This document shows, one piece after another, positions 1 through 7,127 of a stretch of 11,978 nt of DNA. Source of the DNA: Anaerolineae bacterium (GTDB taxonomy: Bacteria; Chloroflexota; Anaerolineae; JAADDB01); contig WFQT01000120.1 of the NCBI GenBank assembly GCA_015486895.1, positions 1 to 11,978 of the forward strand. Reading direction: 5' to 3'. Position 1 is the stretch's first letter. Each line of letters starts with the position of its first letter. The notes under the pieces are model-generated. The model did no database searches and was not told the DNA's origin. It was given only the letters and a program-made list of their open reading frames with translations. The translations under genes and the position numbers were made by a program.

Positions 1-56
1 GTCTGTGGTAAAGATAATCAGGTCGAGCCTAAAACGTCATTTTTGCCAGACTCCAG
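1..56 (+). repeat. Dispersed intergenic repeat, copy A (cut by window edge)
   Basis: This is the right-hand part of a repeat of about 140 bases that occurs twice more in the window, at 2847-2985 (inverted) and 11014-11150. By eye, 47 of 56 positions match 11095-11150, including the shared block GAGCCTAAAACGTC and the shared end CCAGACTCCAG. The left part lies outside the window. It ends 53 bases before the Shine-Dalgarno of the first gene; the bases between are AT-rich but show no clear promoter. Confidence 0.85.
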
Positions 57-109
57 AAATTATGGTTTGATTATATCATATATGCCATGGGAAAGTGGCA
101 ATCTTAGCT

Positions 110-118
110 GGAGGAGGT
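110..118 (+). promoter_or_regulatory. Ribosome binding site deciding the first gene's start
   Basis: GGAGGAGGT stands nine bases before the ATG at 128. An in-frame GTG at 95 would place this purine-rich block inside the coding region and has no Shine-Dalgarno of its own, so ATG 128 is the better start. Confidence 0.8.
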
Positions 119-127
119 CTTATTCCG

Positions 128-1360
128 ATGAGTTTGCAGAATTTGCACGTTGAGGAGCTGGACATTAACCAGCCTGTGGAGCGGCTACGTTTTATCAAGG
201 TGCCGTGGACGTTTTATTATCGTGACCCGAACTGGGTACCTCATTTGCTCATGGAGCGCAAAGAGATATTCGATCCCCAGAAAAATCCTACTTTTGAGCA
301 TATGGACGCAACCTTGTTCCTGGCATTGGCCGATGTGGATCCGGCGCAGCCACCAACCGTCGCTGCTGGCGCTCCTTTGCCCGTCAAAGGATCGGGGCCG
401 CAAATCGTGGGGCGCGTCGCTGCTATCATCAATCACCGGCACAACGAATTCCACAATGAAAAGGTAGGCTTTTTCGGCTTCTTCGAAAGCGTCGATGACC
501 AGGCTGTAGCCGATGCATTGTTGCAAAAAGCGGGCGACTGGGCCGCGGCTCGTGGCATGACGGCGGTAATTGGCCCTAATAATTTCAACACTAACGACGA
601 GTGCGCCATGTTGGTGGAAGGATTCGACGGCCCACCGGTTTTCTTGATGCCATACAACCCACCTTATTACCCTATTTTGCTGGAGAAAGCAGGCTTCAGC
701 AAAGCTAAAGATTTATATGCTTGGTATATCGACGCTTCTGCCGTCGGTAACAAGGTCAGCGGCTTGCCCAAACAATTGGGGCGGGTTGTGGAAAAAGTGA
801 GAAAGCGGGGCAACGTGCGCGTCCGCAAACCAAACATGAAAGATTGGCATAATGAACTGCGTCGCTTTAAGGATATCTATAATGAGGCGTGGGAGTTGAA
901 CTGGGGCTTTATCCCTCTCACAGACAAAGAGCTGGATCATGAAGCGGATGGACTGAAGATGCTGATCGACCCGGACTTGGTTTTCTTTGCCGAGGTGAAA
1001 GATGAAGCGGACAATTGGAAGCCGGTTGGGGCATCGATTACCCTGCCTGACTACAATCAAGTATTCATCCATTTGAAGGGAACCGAACCACTGCCCCTTT
1101 TGCTGCCGAAGTTGCTCTGGCACAAGCGGAAAATCAATCGCGGCCGGGTTTTTGCTATGGGCGTCATGTCCGCGTACCGCCAGAAAGGGTTAGATGCGTT
1201 GATGTATTACGAAACGGCCAAGGAGATGTTGCGCAAAAACTACCAGGATGCAGAAATGGGCTGGACGCTGGAAGACAACACGATAGTCAACCGGGGCATC
1301 AAGCTTTTCGGCGCCAAATTGTATCGCCGTTATCGCTTCTACGAGCGGCCGGTAGGCTGA
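128..1360 (+). CDS. GNAT-superfamily N-acetyltransferase-like protein (YghO-like family)
   Basis: A 410-residue soluble protein with no signal peptide or membrane segment. It has the hallmarks of a widespread conserved family usually annotated 'N-acetyltransferase' and related to E. coli YghO. These are an N-terminal FIKVPWTFYYRDPNWVP block (around residues 22-37), a KNPTFEHMDATLFLA block (about 52-66), then VGRVAAIINHRHNEFH and VGFFGFFE (about 93-120), GPNNFNTNDECAMLV, and MPYNPPYYPILLEKAGF. The C-terminal half ends in a GNAT-like region with MGVMSAYRQKGLDALM and a final helix-strand. The acceptor substrate of the family is unknown to me, so no reaction can be assigned. A Pro/Ala-rich insertion (roughly residues 72-90) interrupts the first conserved region and looks like a flexible linker. 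The start is ATG 128 because of the strong ribosome binding site at 110-118. It is followed after 101 bases by the next + strand gene. Family is fairly sure, function is not. Confidence 0.85.
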   Translation: MSLQNLHVEELDINQPVERLRFIKVPWTFYYRDPNWVPHLLMERKEIFDPQKNPTFEHMDATLFLALADVDPAQPPTVAAGAPLPVKGSGPQIVGRVAAIINHRHNEFHNEKVGFFGFFESVDDQAVADALLQKAGDWAAARGMTAVIGPNNFNTNDECAMLVEGFDGPPVFLMPYNPPYYPILLEKAGFSKAKDLYAWYIDASAVGNKVSGLPKQLGRVVEKVRKRGNVRVRKPNMKDWHNELRRFKDIYNEAWELNWGFIPLTDKELDHEADGLKMLIDPDLVFFAEVKDEADNWKPVGASITLPDYNQVFIHLKGTEPLPLLLPKLLWHKRKINRGRVFAMGVMSAYRQKGLDALMYYETAKEMLRKNYQDAEMGWTLEDNTIVNRGIKLFGAKLYRRYRFYERPVG

Positions 1361-1461
1361 GAGCCGGCGGTGATTAGTACTGAATCAGAGCGCTAGGCGC
1401 CTAACCATGTAATATGAAAACTGGCTGCGACGGCGCCGGTCATTAACGAGGTATTGGAGTA

Positions 1462-2082
1462 ATGAAAATATTTTTTTCCTGGTTGGTAGGGATCGTAATT
1501 GGTGCTATCGGCCTGTTGTTAGCGTTAACTTTTCTGCCCGGTGGGGCTCGTTTCCCGTCTGCGGAACCGGCTACGGGGCCTGACATACGGGTTATTCTCT
1601 ACGAGCCTTATCTGAACCGGATGTTGCAATTGCATCTCCACGATCTAGTTGAGAGCGCGTCACTGGACGTGCAGCCTGATCGGACTTTGCTACTGAACGT
1701 GCAGGGGCGTTTTGACTTACAGAATATACCCGGCTCATTAGTGACGCCGCCTGTTGTGCCTTCAGCAACGGCTGTTCCCAAAGTGCCCGGTGCCCCTTTA
1801 CTGTTGCCTTCCCTTACCCATCTGGGCGTTAGTGTGAATGTGCATGTTGTCATTGAGCTTTCCTTGCAGGACCACCAGATACTTGCTCATGTTACAACTG
1901 TCAAAATAGGTGCGTTGCCTATTAGCCGCCAGATGTTAGAGGGTGCCTTGGGGAAGACATTGACCGGGGTGGAAAACGAGTTGAATCAGCAACTGAACTC
2001 CCAACTGGCAGATATTGATTACCAGCCGGTTGGTCTGAGCACGGACCAAAATGCGATCATAATCGACTTGCGCCAGAGGTGA
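1462..2082 (+). CDS. Membrane-anchored or exported protein of unknown function
   Basis: A 206-residue protein. Residues 4-27 form one strong hydrophobic segment after a short positive start (MKIFFSWLVG...), so it is either a signal anchor or an uncleaved signal sequence, with the rest outside the membrane. The outer part is strand-rich and contains an early helix (ILYEPYLNRMLQLHL), a Pro/Val-rich loop around residues 95-115 (PPVVPSATAVPKVPGAP), and a late amphipathic helix (LGKTLTGVENELNQQLNSQL). This layout resembles single-pass, lipid-binding-like families such as DUF2140 (YpmS) and DUF2993 (LmeA), but I see no diagnostic motif and do not assign it. GAGG ten bases before the ATG (and GGAG closer in) serves as ribosome binding site. 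Its stop codon is two bases before the next ATG, so it is very likely co-translated with the DUF364 gene. It is certainly coding; function unknown. Confidence 0.75.
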   Translation: MKIFFSWLVGIVIGAIGLLLALTFLPGGARFPSAEPATGPDIRVILYEPYLNRMLQLHLHDLVESASLDVQPDRTLLLNVQGRFDLQNIPGSLVTPPVVPSATAVPKVPGAPLLLPSLTHLGVSVNVHVVIELSLQDHQILAHVTTVKIGALPISRQMLEGALGKTLTGVENELNQQLNSQLADIDYQPVGLSTDQNAIIIDLRQR

Positions 2083-2084
2083 TC

Positions 2085-2843
2085 ATGTTTATTCCTAGCA
2101 CGCAGGAGATCCTGCGCCAGATTGTGGAAATGTTGCCGGGGGATAGCCCGGTGCAGAATGTGCGTGTCGGCCTGCATTGGACGGCAGTGGTCGGCCCGGA
2201 GCGCACCGGTTTAGCTTCGACTCTCTTCGATTGGAGCTTACCTCACGGGGAAGGCAGGTTGCCCCACCCAGCCGCATTACATCTGCAAACGTTACGCACA
2301 TTAGTGGACTATGTTTTCTTGCCCAATGTGCTGGCGCATAGTGTTGGGGTGGCAGCGCTGAATGCTCTACTCCAACCCGATGTGACTCAAGAACAGGATG
2401 TGGACGCCCTGGAAATCCTCTCGCAGGCAGGCCGGGGCCGGCGTTTGTTGGTTGTGGGCCATTTCCCGTTCTTGCCTATCCTGCGGCGGGTAGCCGGGGA
2501 ACTAATGGTCCTGGAGCAAAATCCCGTCGGTGATGAGTATCCCGCCGAATCAGCGCCGGACCTGGTGCCTACTGCCGATGTGATGGCGATTACTGCTACT
2601 ACGCTTCTTAATGATACCTTTGCTGGCCTGTTGCGCCTCTGCCGGCCTGATGCTTTTGTAGCCCTGGTGGGGCCGACGGCGCCGTTGTCGCCAGTTTTCT
2701 TCGATTACGGCGTGGATATCATTGCCGGCGTTGAGGTGATAGATAGAGAAGCTACTTTGCGCTCTATTTGTCAGGGAACAACTTATCATGATGTACAAGG
2801 GACAAGGCGGGTAGCTCTTTTTCGTTCTGGGCTTGAGATCTGA
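2085..2843 (+). CDS. DUF4213/DUF364 protein (putative heavy-metal chelation family)
   Basis: A 252-residue cytoplasmic protein. The N-terminal third matches the DUF4213 pattern (VGLHWTAVVG...RTGLASTL). The rest matches DUF364: GVAALNALL (about residues 88-96), LLVVGHFPFLPILRR (Rossmann-like strand and loop), LEQNPVGDEYPAESAPDLVPTADVMAITATTLLNDTF, and VALVGPTAPLSPVFFDYGVDIIAGVEVID. The family name 'putative heavy-metal chelation' comes from database annotation. The molecular role is not established, and the Rossmann-type core suggests binding of a nucleotide-like or pterin-like ligand or a metal complex. Length is normal for the family. ATG 2085 is chosen because AGAGG at 2075-2079 lies five bases upstream; a GTG at 2079 overlapping the previous stop is possible but has a poorer site. 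The tight junction implies an operon with the membrane-anchored protein before it. Confidence 0.85.
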   Translation: MFIPSTQEILRQIVEMLPGDSPVQNVRVGLHWTAVVGPERTGLASTLFDWSLPHGEGRLPHPAALHLQTLRTLVDYVFLPNVLAHSVGVAALNALLQPDVTQEQDVDALEILSQAGRGRRLLVVGHFPFLPILRRVAGELMVLEQNPVGDEYPAESAPDLVPTADVMAITATTLLNDTFAGLLRLCRPDAFVALVGPTAPLSPVFFDYGVDIIAGVEVIDREATLRSICQGTTYHDVQGTRRVALFRSGLEI

Positions 2844-2846
2844 AGG

Positions 2847-2985
2847 CTGGAATCTGGCGAAAATGGCGGTTTTGGCTCGACCTGACTATCTTCATCACAG
2901 ATTGCGCGGATTAACACAGATTTTCCTTTGCTTTTCGACCGAAATCCGTGAAGCTTGGTGTTTTTATGTGGCTAAAATAAAAACG
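2847..2985 (-). repeat. Dispersed intergenic repeat, copy B (inverted)
   Basis: Read on the - strand from 2985 to 2847, this copy aligns along its whole length with 11014-11150 and, at its distal end, with 1-56. Shared blocks include TTTTATTTTAGCCACA, TCTGTGTTAATCCG and GGTCGAGCC. It begins immediately after the DUF364 stop codon and fills most of the gap before the HDAC-like gene. Diverged direct and inverted forms of CACAGATT occur inside it, so a transcript could fold. Confidence 0.85.
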
Positions 2986-3010
2986 ATAGCGTCCAACTGA
3001 GAGAAATGGC

Positions 3011-3061
3011 GGGGCGGTAGTGCGGCTTTTACCTCCATCTGAGGCTACAAGCGCCGTCCCC
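3011..3061 (+). promoter_or_regulatory. Structured leader: imperfect hairpin before the HDAC-like gene
   Basis: GGGGCGG (3011-3017) and CCGTCCCC (3054-3061) can pair with one bulge. An inner part pairs CGGCTTTTACCTC with GAGGCTACAAGCG, with mismatches, around a five-base loop. There is no T-run after it, so it is not a classical terminator. It ends one base before a GGAGGG block at 3062-3067, so it could affect translation start or mRNA stability. No known riboswitch class was recognised. Confidence 0.35.
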
Positions 3062-3096
3062 GGAGGGAAGTGTTGCTTTTAGAGCAGGGGGTTATC

Positions 3097-4164
3097 ATGG
3101 ATCGTGTCGTTTTAGTCCACGATGATGGCTATCAGCGGCTGGATTTTGGTTACGGCCATCCCATGCGTGGAGAGCGTTTTAACCAGGCGCTCTCTGTTTT
3201 AGCTCAGCAGGGCTTTTTTGAGCAGGGAGAGATAGAACTGCAGGATGCCCGCCCGGCAACGTTTGAAGAGTTGACCTCTTTTCATACGGAAGCTTACGTG
3301 CGTCGGGTGCAGGCGATGGATGCTACGGGCCAGGGAAGAATCACTGCCGACACGCCCGCTTTCCCCGGCATCTACCAGGTAGCGGCACTCTCGGTGGGGG
3401 GCAGCTTAGAAGCGATGGAGAACGTGGTCAGCCGGGGGAAACGTATCTCTGGAAACCTGTGCGGTGGCTGGCATCACGCTTTTGCAGAGACTGGCCGGGG
3501 CTTTTGCATTTTCAACGATATTGCTGTCGTTGCTACCCAATTGCTCCGACGAGGCTTCCGGCGGGTTATGACGTTGGACATAGACGCTCACCACGGCGAT
3601 GGTACCCAGCGTGCTTTCTACAATAGCCGGCAGGTTTTGACGTGTTCTTTCCACCAGGATCCGAGCACTCTTTATCCTTACCAAACTGGTTTTGTGGAAG
3701 AAATGGGGGTTGGTGAGGGATGGGGCTACAATTTCAACTTGCCGCTCTTGCCTCATGCCGGCGATGCGGATTTTACTTATGCTTTTCAGGAGATTGTCCC
3801 CCGGCTATTCGCTGCCTACCGGCCGGAAGTGGTGATCTTGCAAATGGGGGTTGATGGCCATTGCCGCGAGCAGATCAGCATGTTGGGCTATTCCTTCCGT
3901 GCTTACGATTATGCCAGCAAGCTACTTTTGCAACTGCTGCAGGAAAGCGACAGTCGGTTGATTTTTTTAGGCGGTGGTGGCTTTGCGCATCCTTTCTTCG
4001 GACAGGCATGGGCTGTCCAAATTGCCAATTTTGCTGGTGTTGACCACGGCATTGACATTGACGCGGATGCGCATGGTTGCCCTGATAGCCGGAGGACCGA
4101 ACCATCGAGCAGTGCTCGTACTGTCGTCAATGCTTTGTTGCCGCGCATTGCAGAGCTGGCGTGA
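3097..4164 (+). CDS. Histone deacetylase/AcuC-like amidohydrolase with Phe for the catalytic Tyr
   Basis: A 355-residue cytoplasmic protein of the arginase/deacetylase fold, near the usual length of bacterial AcuC/HDAC-like proteins. These zinc enzymes remove acetyl groups from lysine or polyamines; the substrate here is unknown. Landmarks are GHPMRGERFNQAL near the N-terminus, the histidine pair in GGWHHAF (H126, H127), FCIFNDIAV, and DIDAHHGDGT, which supplies zinc ligands D163 and H165 and the relay residues D161 and D168. The third zinc ligand is D253 in GVDGH. At the glycine loop the usual GGGGY reads GGGGF (F296), so the transition-state tyrosine appears replaced by Phe. The zinc site is intact. 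ATG 3097 has AGGGGG five bases upstream. A GTG at 3070 or TTG at 3073 behind GGAGGG (3062-3067) would add nine or eight residues and cannot be excluded. The next gene follows after 79 bases. Confidence 0.88.
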   Translation: MDRVVLVHDDGYQRLDFGYGHPMRGERFNQALSVLAQQGFFEQGEIELQDARPATFEELTSFHTEAYVRRVQAMDATGQGRITADTPAFPGIYQVAALSVGGSLEAMENVVSRGKRISGNLCGGWHHAFAETGRGFCIFNDIAVVATQLLRRGFRRVMTLDIDAHHGDGTQRAFYNSRQVLTCSFHQDPSTLYPYQTGFVEEMGVGEGWGYNFNLPLLPHAGDADFTYAFQEIVPRLFAAYRPEVVILQMGVDGHCREQISMLGYSFRAYDYASKLLLQLLQESDSRLIFLGGGGFAHPFFGQAWAVQIANFAGVDHGIDIDADAHGCPDSRRTEPSSSARTVVNALLPRIAELA

Positions 4165-4231
4165 TGGCAAACGCGGCCGGGGCTACTTGGCGCTACATGG
4201 CAGGCCACACGCCCTAATGACTGATTCGGTC

Positions 4232-4236
4232 GGGAG
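4232..4236 (+). promoter_or_regulatory. Ribosome binding site deciding the glycosyltransferase start
   Basis: GGGAG lies seven bases before ATG 4244. The in-frame ATG at 4217 has no comparable site, and starts further upstream would run back into the HDAC-like gene in another frame. Confidence 0.7.
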
Positions 4237-4243
4237 TATATCT

Positions 4244-7081
4244 ATGCAACAGCGTTATCGTCAAACACTGTTTTTTTCTATTGCCTTGCTGGCTTTGGCC
4301 GGCGCGGCCGTGGGATTGCCCTTTGCCTGGAAAGGAGAGCTTTTCCCTCATGCTGCCTGGCTCCTCACCCTGTTCATATGGGTCGCGGTTGTGTATCTTT
4401 TCCGACCGGTTGCGGAGCAAAGCGCCGAAGTGGAAACTACCACCCTGCCGTTGGCTGCACCGGGGGCGGTGGCCGGTGGCCTGGCTTTGATGTTGCTCAG
4501 CTTAGCAGCTTTGGGCTTCGCTCTTGGGCGGATTTGGGGCGGGAACTGGCAAGGCGTACCAACATTGGCCTGGGCCGGTGGCTTGCTCGCATTTGTCATC
4601 GGCGCTTATCTCTTTGGTCCTTATGTTGGTTGGCGGGGACGGATACAGAAAGTAGCCCTCAAGTCAACGCACCGGATAAGCTACTGGGAGTTAGGGTTGT
4701 TGCTGGTTGTTCTGGCAATTGGCTTGTTCTTCCGGCTTTACCGGCTGAACCAACTGCCGCCGGGTCTCTTTGTGGATGAGGGCAACGCTGCGTTGGATGC
4801 TCTGCACATCTTGGAAGGGCACTTGGATTCACCTTTTGGCACCGGCTGGTTTGAAACGCCGACTATGTACGCTTATTACTTAGTTGGCCTCTTCAAGCTT
4901 TTCGGCGTTCGTTATTTTACATTGAAGCTGGCGTCGTTGTTGCCGGGGATTTTGCTGTTATTCGTGTTTTACCCCTTTGCCCGGGATCTCTTCGGCCCGC
5001 CCACGGCGTTGTCGGCGACGTTATTTTTATCTGTAAGTCGCTGGCATGCACATCTGAGCCGCTGGGGGTGGAACGAAGTCGCACCGCCGTTGTTCCAGGT
5101 ATTGGCACTCTATTTCCTGTTGCGTGGCAGCCGCAGCCGCCGCAGTGGCGATTTCGTCTTGGGTGGTGTTTTCCTCGGCTTGGGTATGTACACGTATTTA
5201 GCTTCCCGCTTGGTGGTAGCGGCGGTTTTCCTCTATTTGCTCTATCGAGTTCTGGTAGAAAAAGGGTACTTGCGCCGGACGTGGCTTGGCTTGCTGGCGT
5301 TTTGGCTGGCTTGGGGGGTAACTTTTGCGCCTTTAGCGATGACGTATGTCCACAAACCGTTTACTTTCCTGAATCGATCGCGTCAGGTGAGCGTGCTCAA
5401 CGACATGCAACGCGCTTACTCGCCGCAAACACCGCCTCCGATGTGGTATCGTGCGTTAGCGAAGCCATTGCATTTGCCCTCACAGGTTAGTTTGCAGCCG
5501 TTGTGGCAAAATACCGTCCGCCATGCGCAGATGTTTACAATCGTCGGGGATCACAACCCACGGCATAATATCCCCGGGGCACCGATGCTGGACACCGTTA
5601 CGGCGCTTTTCTTTCTCATGGGGTTAGGCTATGCTCTTTGGCGCTGGCGGGACCACCGGCAAGGGTTATTGCTGATCTGGTTGGTGATAACGTTGTTAGG
5701 GGGGATACTTTCCTCTGCCGGGGAAGCGCCCCAGGCTTACCGCACGTTGGGCGTCTTGCCGGCAGTAGCGCTTTTAGCCGGGGAGGCGTTTGCCAATCTC
5801 TGGGCCGCATTGCGTTGTTGGCTTGGCCGTCCTGCCTGGTTGTGGAAAGGATTAAGCTGGGCGCTGTTGCTTGCCCTTCCGGCGGCTACGTGGTTGAACG
5901 GCTACTCTTACTTCACGCTCTACGCCCGACGACCAACCACCGCAGTGGCTTTTAACGCACCGGAAAACGCCATCGCGCGAGAAGTGCAAGCGGCGTTAGC
6001 GCGCAGTGAAACCGTTTACCTGGCACCACGTCTCTATTGGGGGTCGCCGGTGCGGGTGCTAACGTACCGTCCACTGCCGGAAGGCGGCATGGACCATCCT
6101 CCTTATCGCATGATCAGCCCGGCGCTGGACATGCCGCTGCCGGCATTTGGGAACTTGACGTTGCTGCTGGACGCGGCGGATGCGCAGGTGGCGGATTACT
6201 TTCACACTTTTTATCCCCATGCGTCTGGGGTGATGGTTTATGGGCCGGGGCATGTTCCCCTCTACTGGCGTTTGCGCGTGCCCGCGGAGGATACGGAAGA
6301 GATTCACGGCTTAGTCGGTAGTTATTTTGATGCTAATGGCCGGCTGCTATCCAGGCGCAAGGACGCGACGGTGGATTTTCACTGGCCGGAGGATTTACCC
6401 GGCGGTACTACCAATGCTGCTCGTGCCCGCTGGGAGGGAAGGTTGCGTGTACCTCATAGCGGTCATTACGACCTGCGCAGTGAGGGGAACCTGAAAATAA
6501 TGGTGGATGGCATACCGTGGAATGGGGAACGGTTCCTGGCTATCGGCTTGCACCGTTTGTCGGTGGAAGCGTCATTGGCTGGGAGCCAAGGTGTTGCCCG
6601 ACTGCTTTGGGGGGCAGACGCTGGGCCGTTAGTACCTGTCCCGCAGGGGGCGTTTTTCCACCTGGACTTGCCGCCGCAAGGGCTTGTTGGCTCCTATTTC
6701 CGAGGTGACCGCTGGGCCGGCGAGCCGGTTTTCCAACGGTTGGATCGGTTGCTGCTCTTTGCTTGGCCGGAGCAGGAGCCGTGGCCGGGGCCGTTCAGCG
6801 TTACCTGGCAGGGAAAGCTACGAGCGCCAAAAACAGGAATTTATCACTTTCAATTAGATGCTGATGATGGCGTGCGTTTTCGGCTGAACGGAAAAGTGGT
6901 GGGGGAGAGCTTACAGCCGGATACTGTCAATCAGGTACGGGCGATGGTCAACCTGACGGCGGGTGAACATGCTGTGCGTATTGACTATTTCCAGCGAGGC
7001 GGGGGCAAGGCATTGGAATTCCGCTGGCAACCGCCGGGGCAGTCGTTGCGCATTGTGCCGCCGGCAGCACTTTCGCCGTGA
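4244..7081 (+). CDS. GT39-like membrane glycosyltransferase with two C-terminal PA14 domains
   Basis: A 945-residue multi-pass membrane protein. The first 150 residues hold about four hydrophobic segments. Then comes a catalytic region typical of the PMT/ArnT/GT39 group: FFRLYRLNQLPPGLFVDEGNAALDA, with the acidic pair D178-E179 in the first outer loop where the catalytic Asp is expected, followed by ETPTMYAYYLVG, the SRWHAHLSRWGWNE loop, and many further membrane helices to about residue 580. Such enzymes transfer a sugar from a lipid-linked donor to an extracytoplasmic acceptor. The C-terminal part is soluble and outside. PA14-like unit 1 (about 687-800, GLVGSYF...ARWEGRLRVPHSGHYDL) is degenerate. 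Unit 2 (about 812-940, GLVGSYF...GIYHFQLDADDGVRFRLNG) is well preserved. PA14 domains bind carbohydrate or act as surface modules, so they may hold the glycan acceptor. The gene follows the HDAC-like gene; no functional link is evident. Confidence 0.87.
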   Translation: MQQRYRQTLFFSIALLALAGAAVGLPFAWKGELFPHAAWLLTLFIWVAVVYLFRPVAEQSAEVETTTLPLAAPGAVAGGLALMLLSLAALGFALGRIWGGNWQGVPTLAWAGGLLAFVIGAYLFGPYVGWRGRIQKVALKSTHRISYWELGLLLVVLAIGLFFRLYRLNQLPPGLFVDEGNAALDALHILEGHLDSPFGTGWFETPTMYAYYLVGLFKLFGVRYFTLKLASLLPGILLLFVFYPFARDLFGPPTALSATLFLSVSRWHAHLSRWGWNEVAPPLFQVLALYFLLRGSRSRRSGDFVLGGVFLGLGMYTYLASRLVVAAVFLYLLYRVLVEKGYLRRTWLGLLAFWLAWGVTFAPLAMTYVHKPFTFLNRSRQVSVLNDMQRAYSPQTPPPMWYRALAKPLHLPSQVSLQPLWQNTVRHAQMFTIVGDHNPRHNIPGAPMLDTVTALFFLMGLGYALWRWRDHRQGLLLIWLVITLLGGILSSAGEAPQAYRTLGVLPAVALLAGEAFANLWAALRCWLGRPAWLWKGLSWALLLALPAATWLNGYSYFTLYARRPTTAVAFNAPENAIAREVQAALARSETVYLAPRLYWGSPVRVLTYRPLPEGGMDHPPYRMISPALDMPLPAFGNLTLLLDAADAQVADYFHTFYPHASGVMVYGPGHVPLYWRLRVPAEDTEEIHGLVGSYFDANGRLLSRRKDATVDFHWPEDLPGGTTNAARARWEGRLRVPHSGHYDLRSEGNLKIMVDGIPWNGERFLAIGLHRLSVEASLAGSQGVARLLWGADAGPLVPVPQGAFFHLDLPPQGLVGSYFRGDRWAGEPVFQRLDRLLLFAWPEQEPWPGPFSVTWQGKLRAPKTGIYHFQLDADDGVRFRLNGKVVGESLQPDTVNQVRAMVNLTAGEHAVRIDYFQRGGGKALEFRWQPPGQSLRIVPPAALSP

Positions 7082-7094
7082 ACTGAGCTGTATT

Positions 7095-7125
7095 CGTCAT
7101 TGCGGGCGACTTCTGAAGTCTTGCC
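7095..7125. repeat. Small dyad between convergent genes, REP-like
   Basis: CGTCATTGCGGGCGAC followed by the dyad GACTTCTGAAGTC (7108-7120) and TTGCCAAT lies in the 46-base gap between the glycosyltransferase stop and the comEA stop. The opening resembles the CGTCATTGCGAGCGAAGCGAAGCAAT sort of intergenic repeat seen in many bacteria. It might serve as a two-way terminator, but there is no T-run and the stem is weak. Confidence 0.3.
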
Positions 7126-7127
7126 AA

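Noticed and set aside
61..90. Promoter in the AT-rich patch before the first gene
   Set aside because: TATCAT and TTGATT elements occur but not with workable spacing, so no call was made.
95..127. GTG start at 95 for the GNAT-like gene
   Set aside because: The GGAGGAGGT block lies inside this extension and is ideally spaced for ATG 128.
1394..1403. Ten-base palindrome TAGGCGCCTA as an operator
   Set aside because: Single short palindrome with no second copy, no regulator gene nearby and no promoter boxes around it.
3974..4243. Upstream extension of the glycosyltransferase frame inside the HDAC-like gene
   Set aside because: It overlaps a clearly conserved protein in another frame, has no ribosome site, and the first good site (4232-4236) points to ATG 4244.
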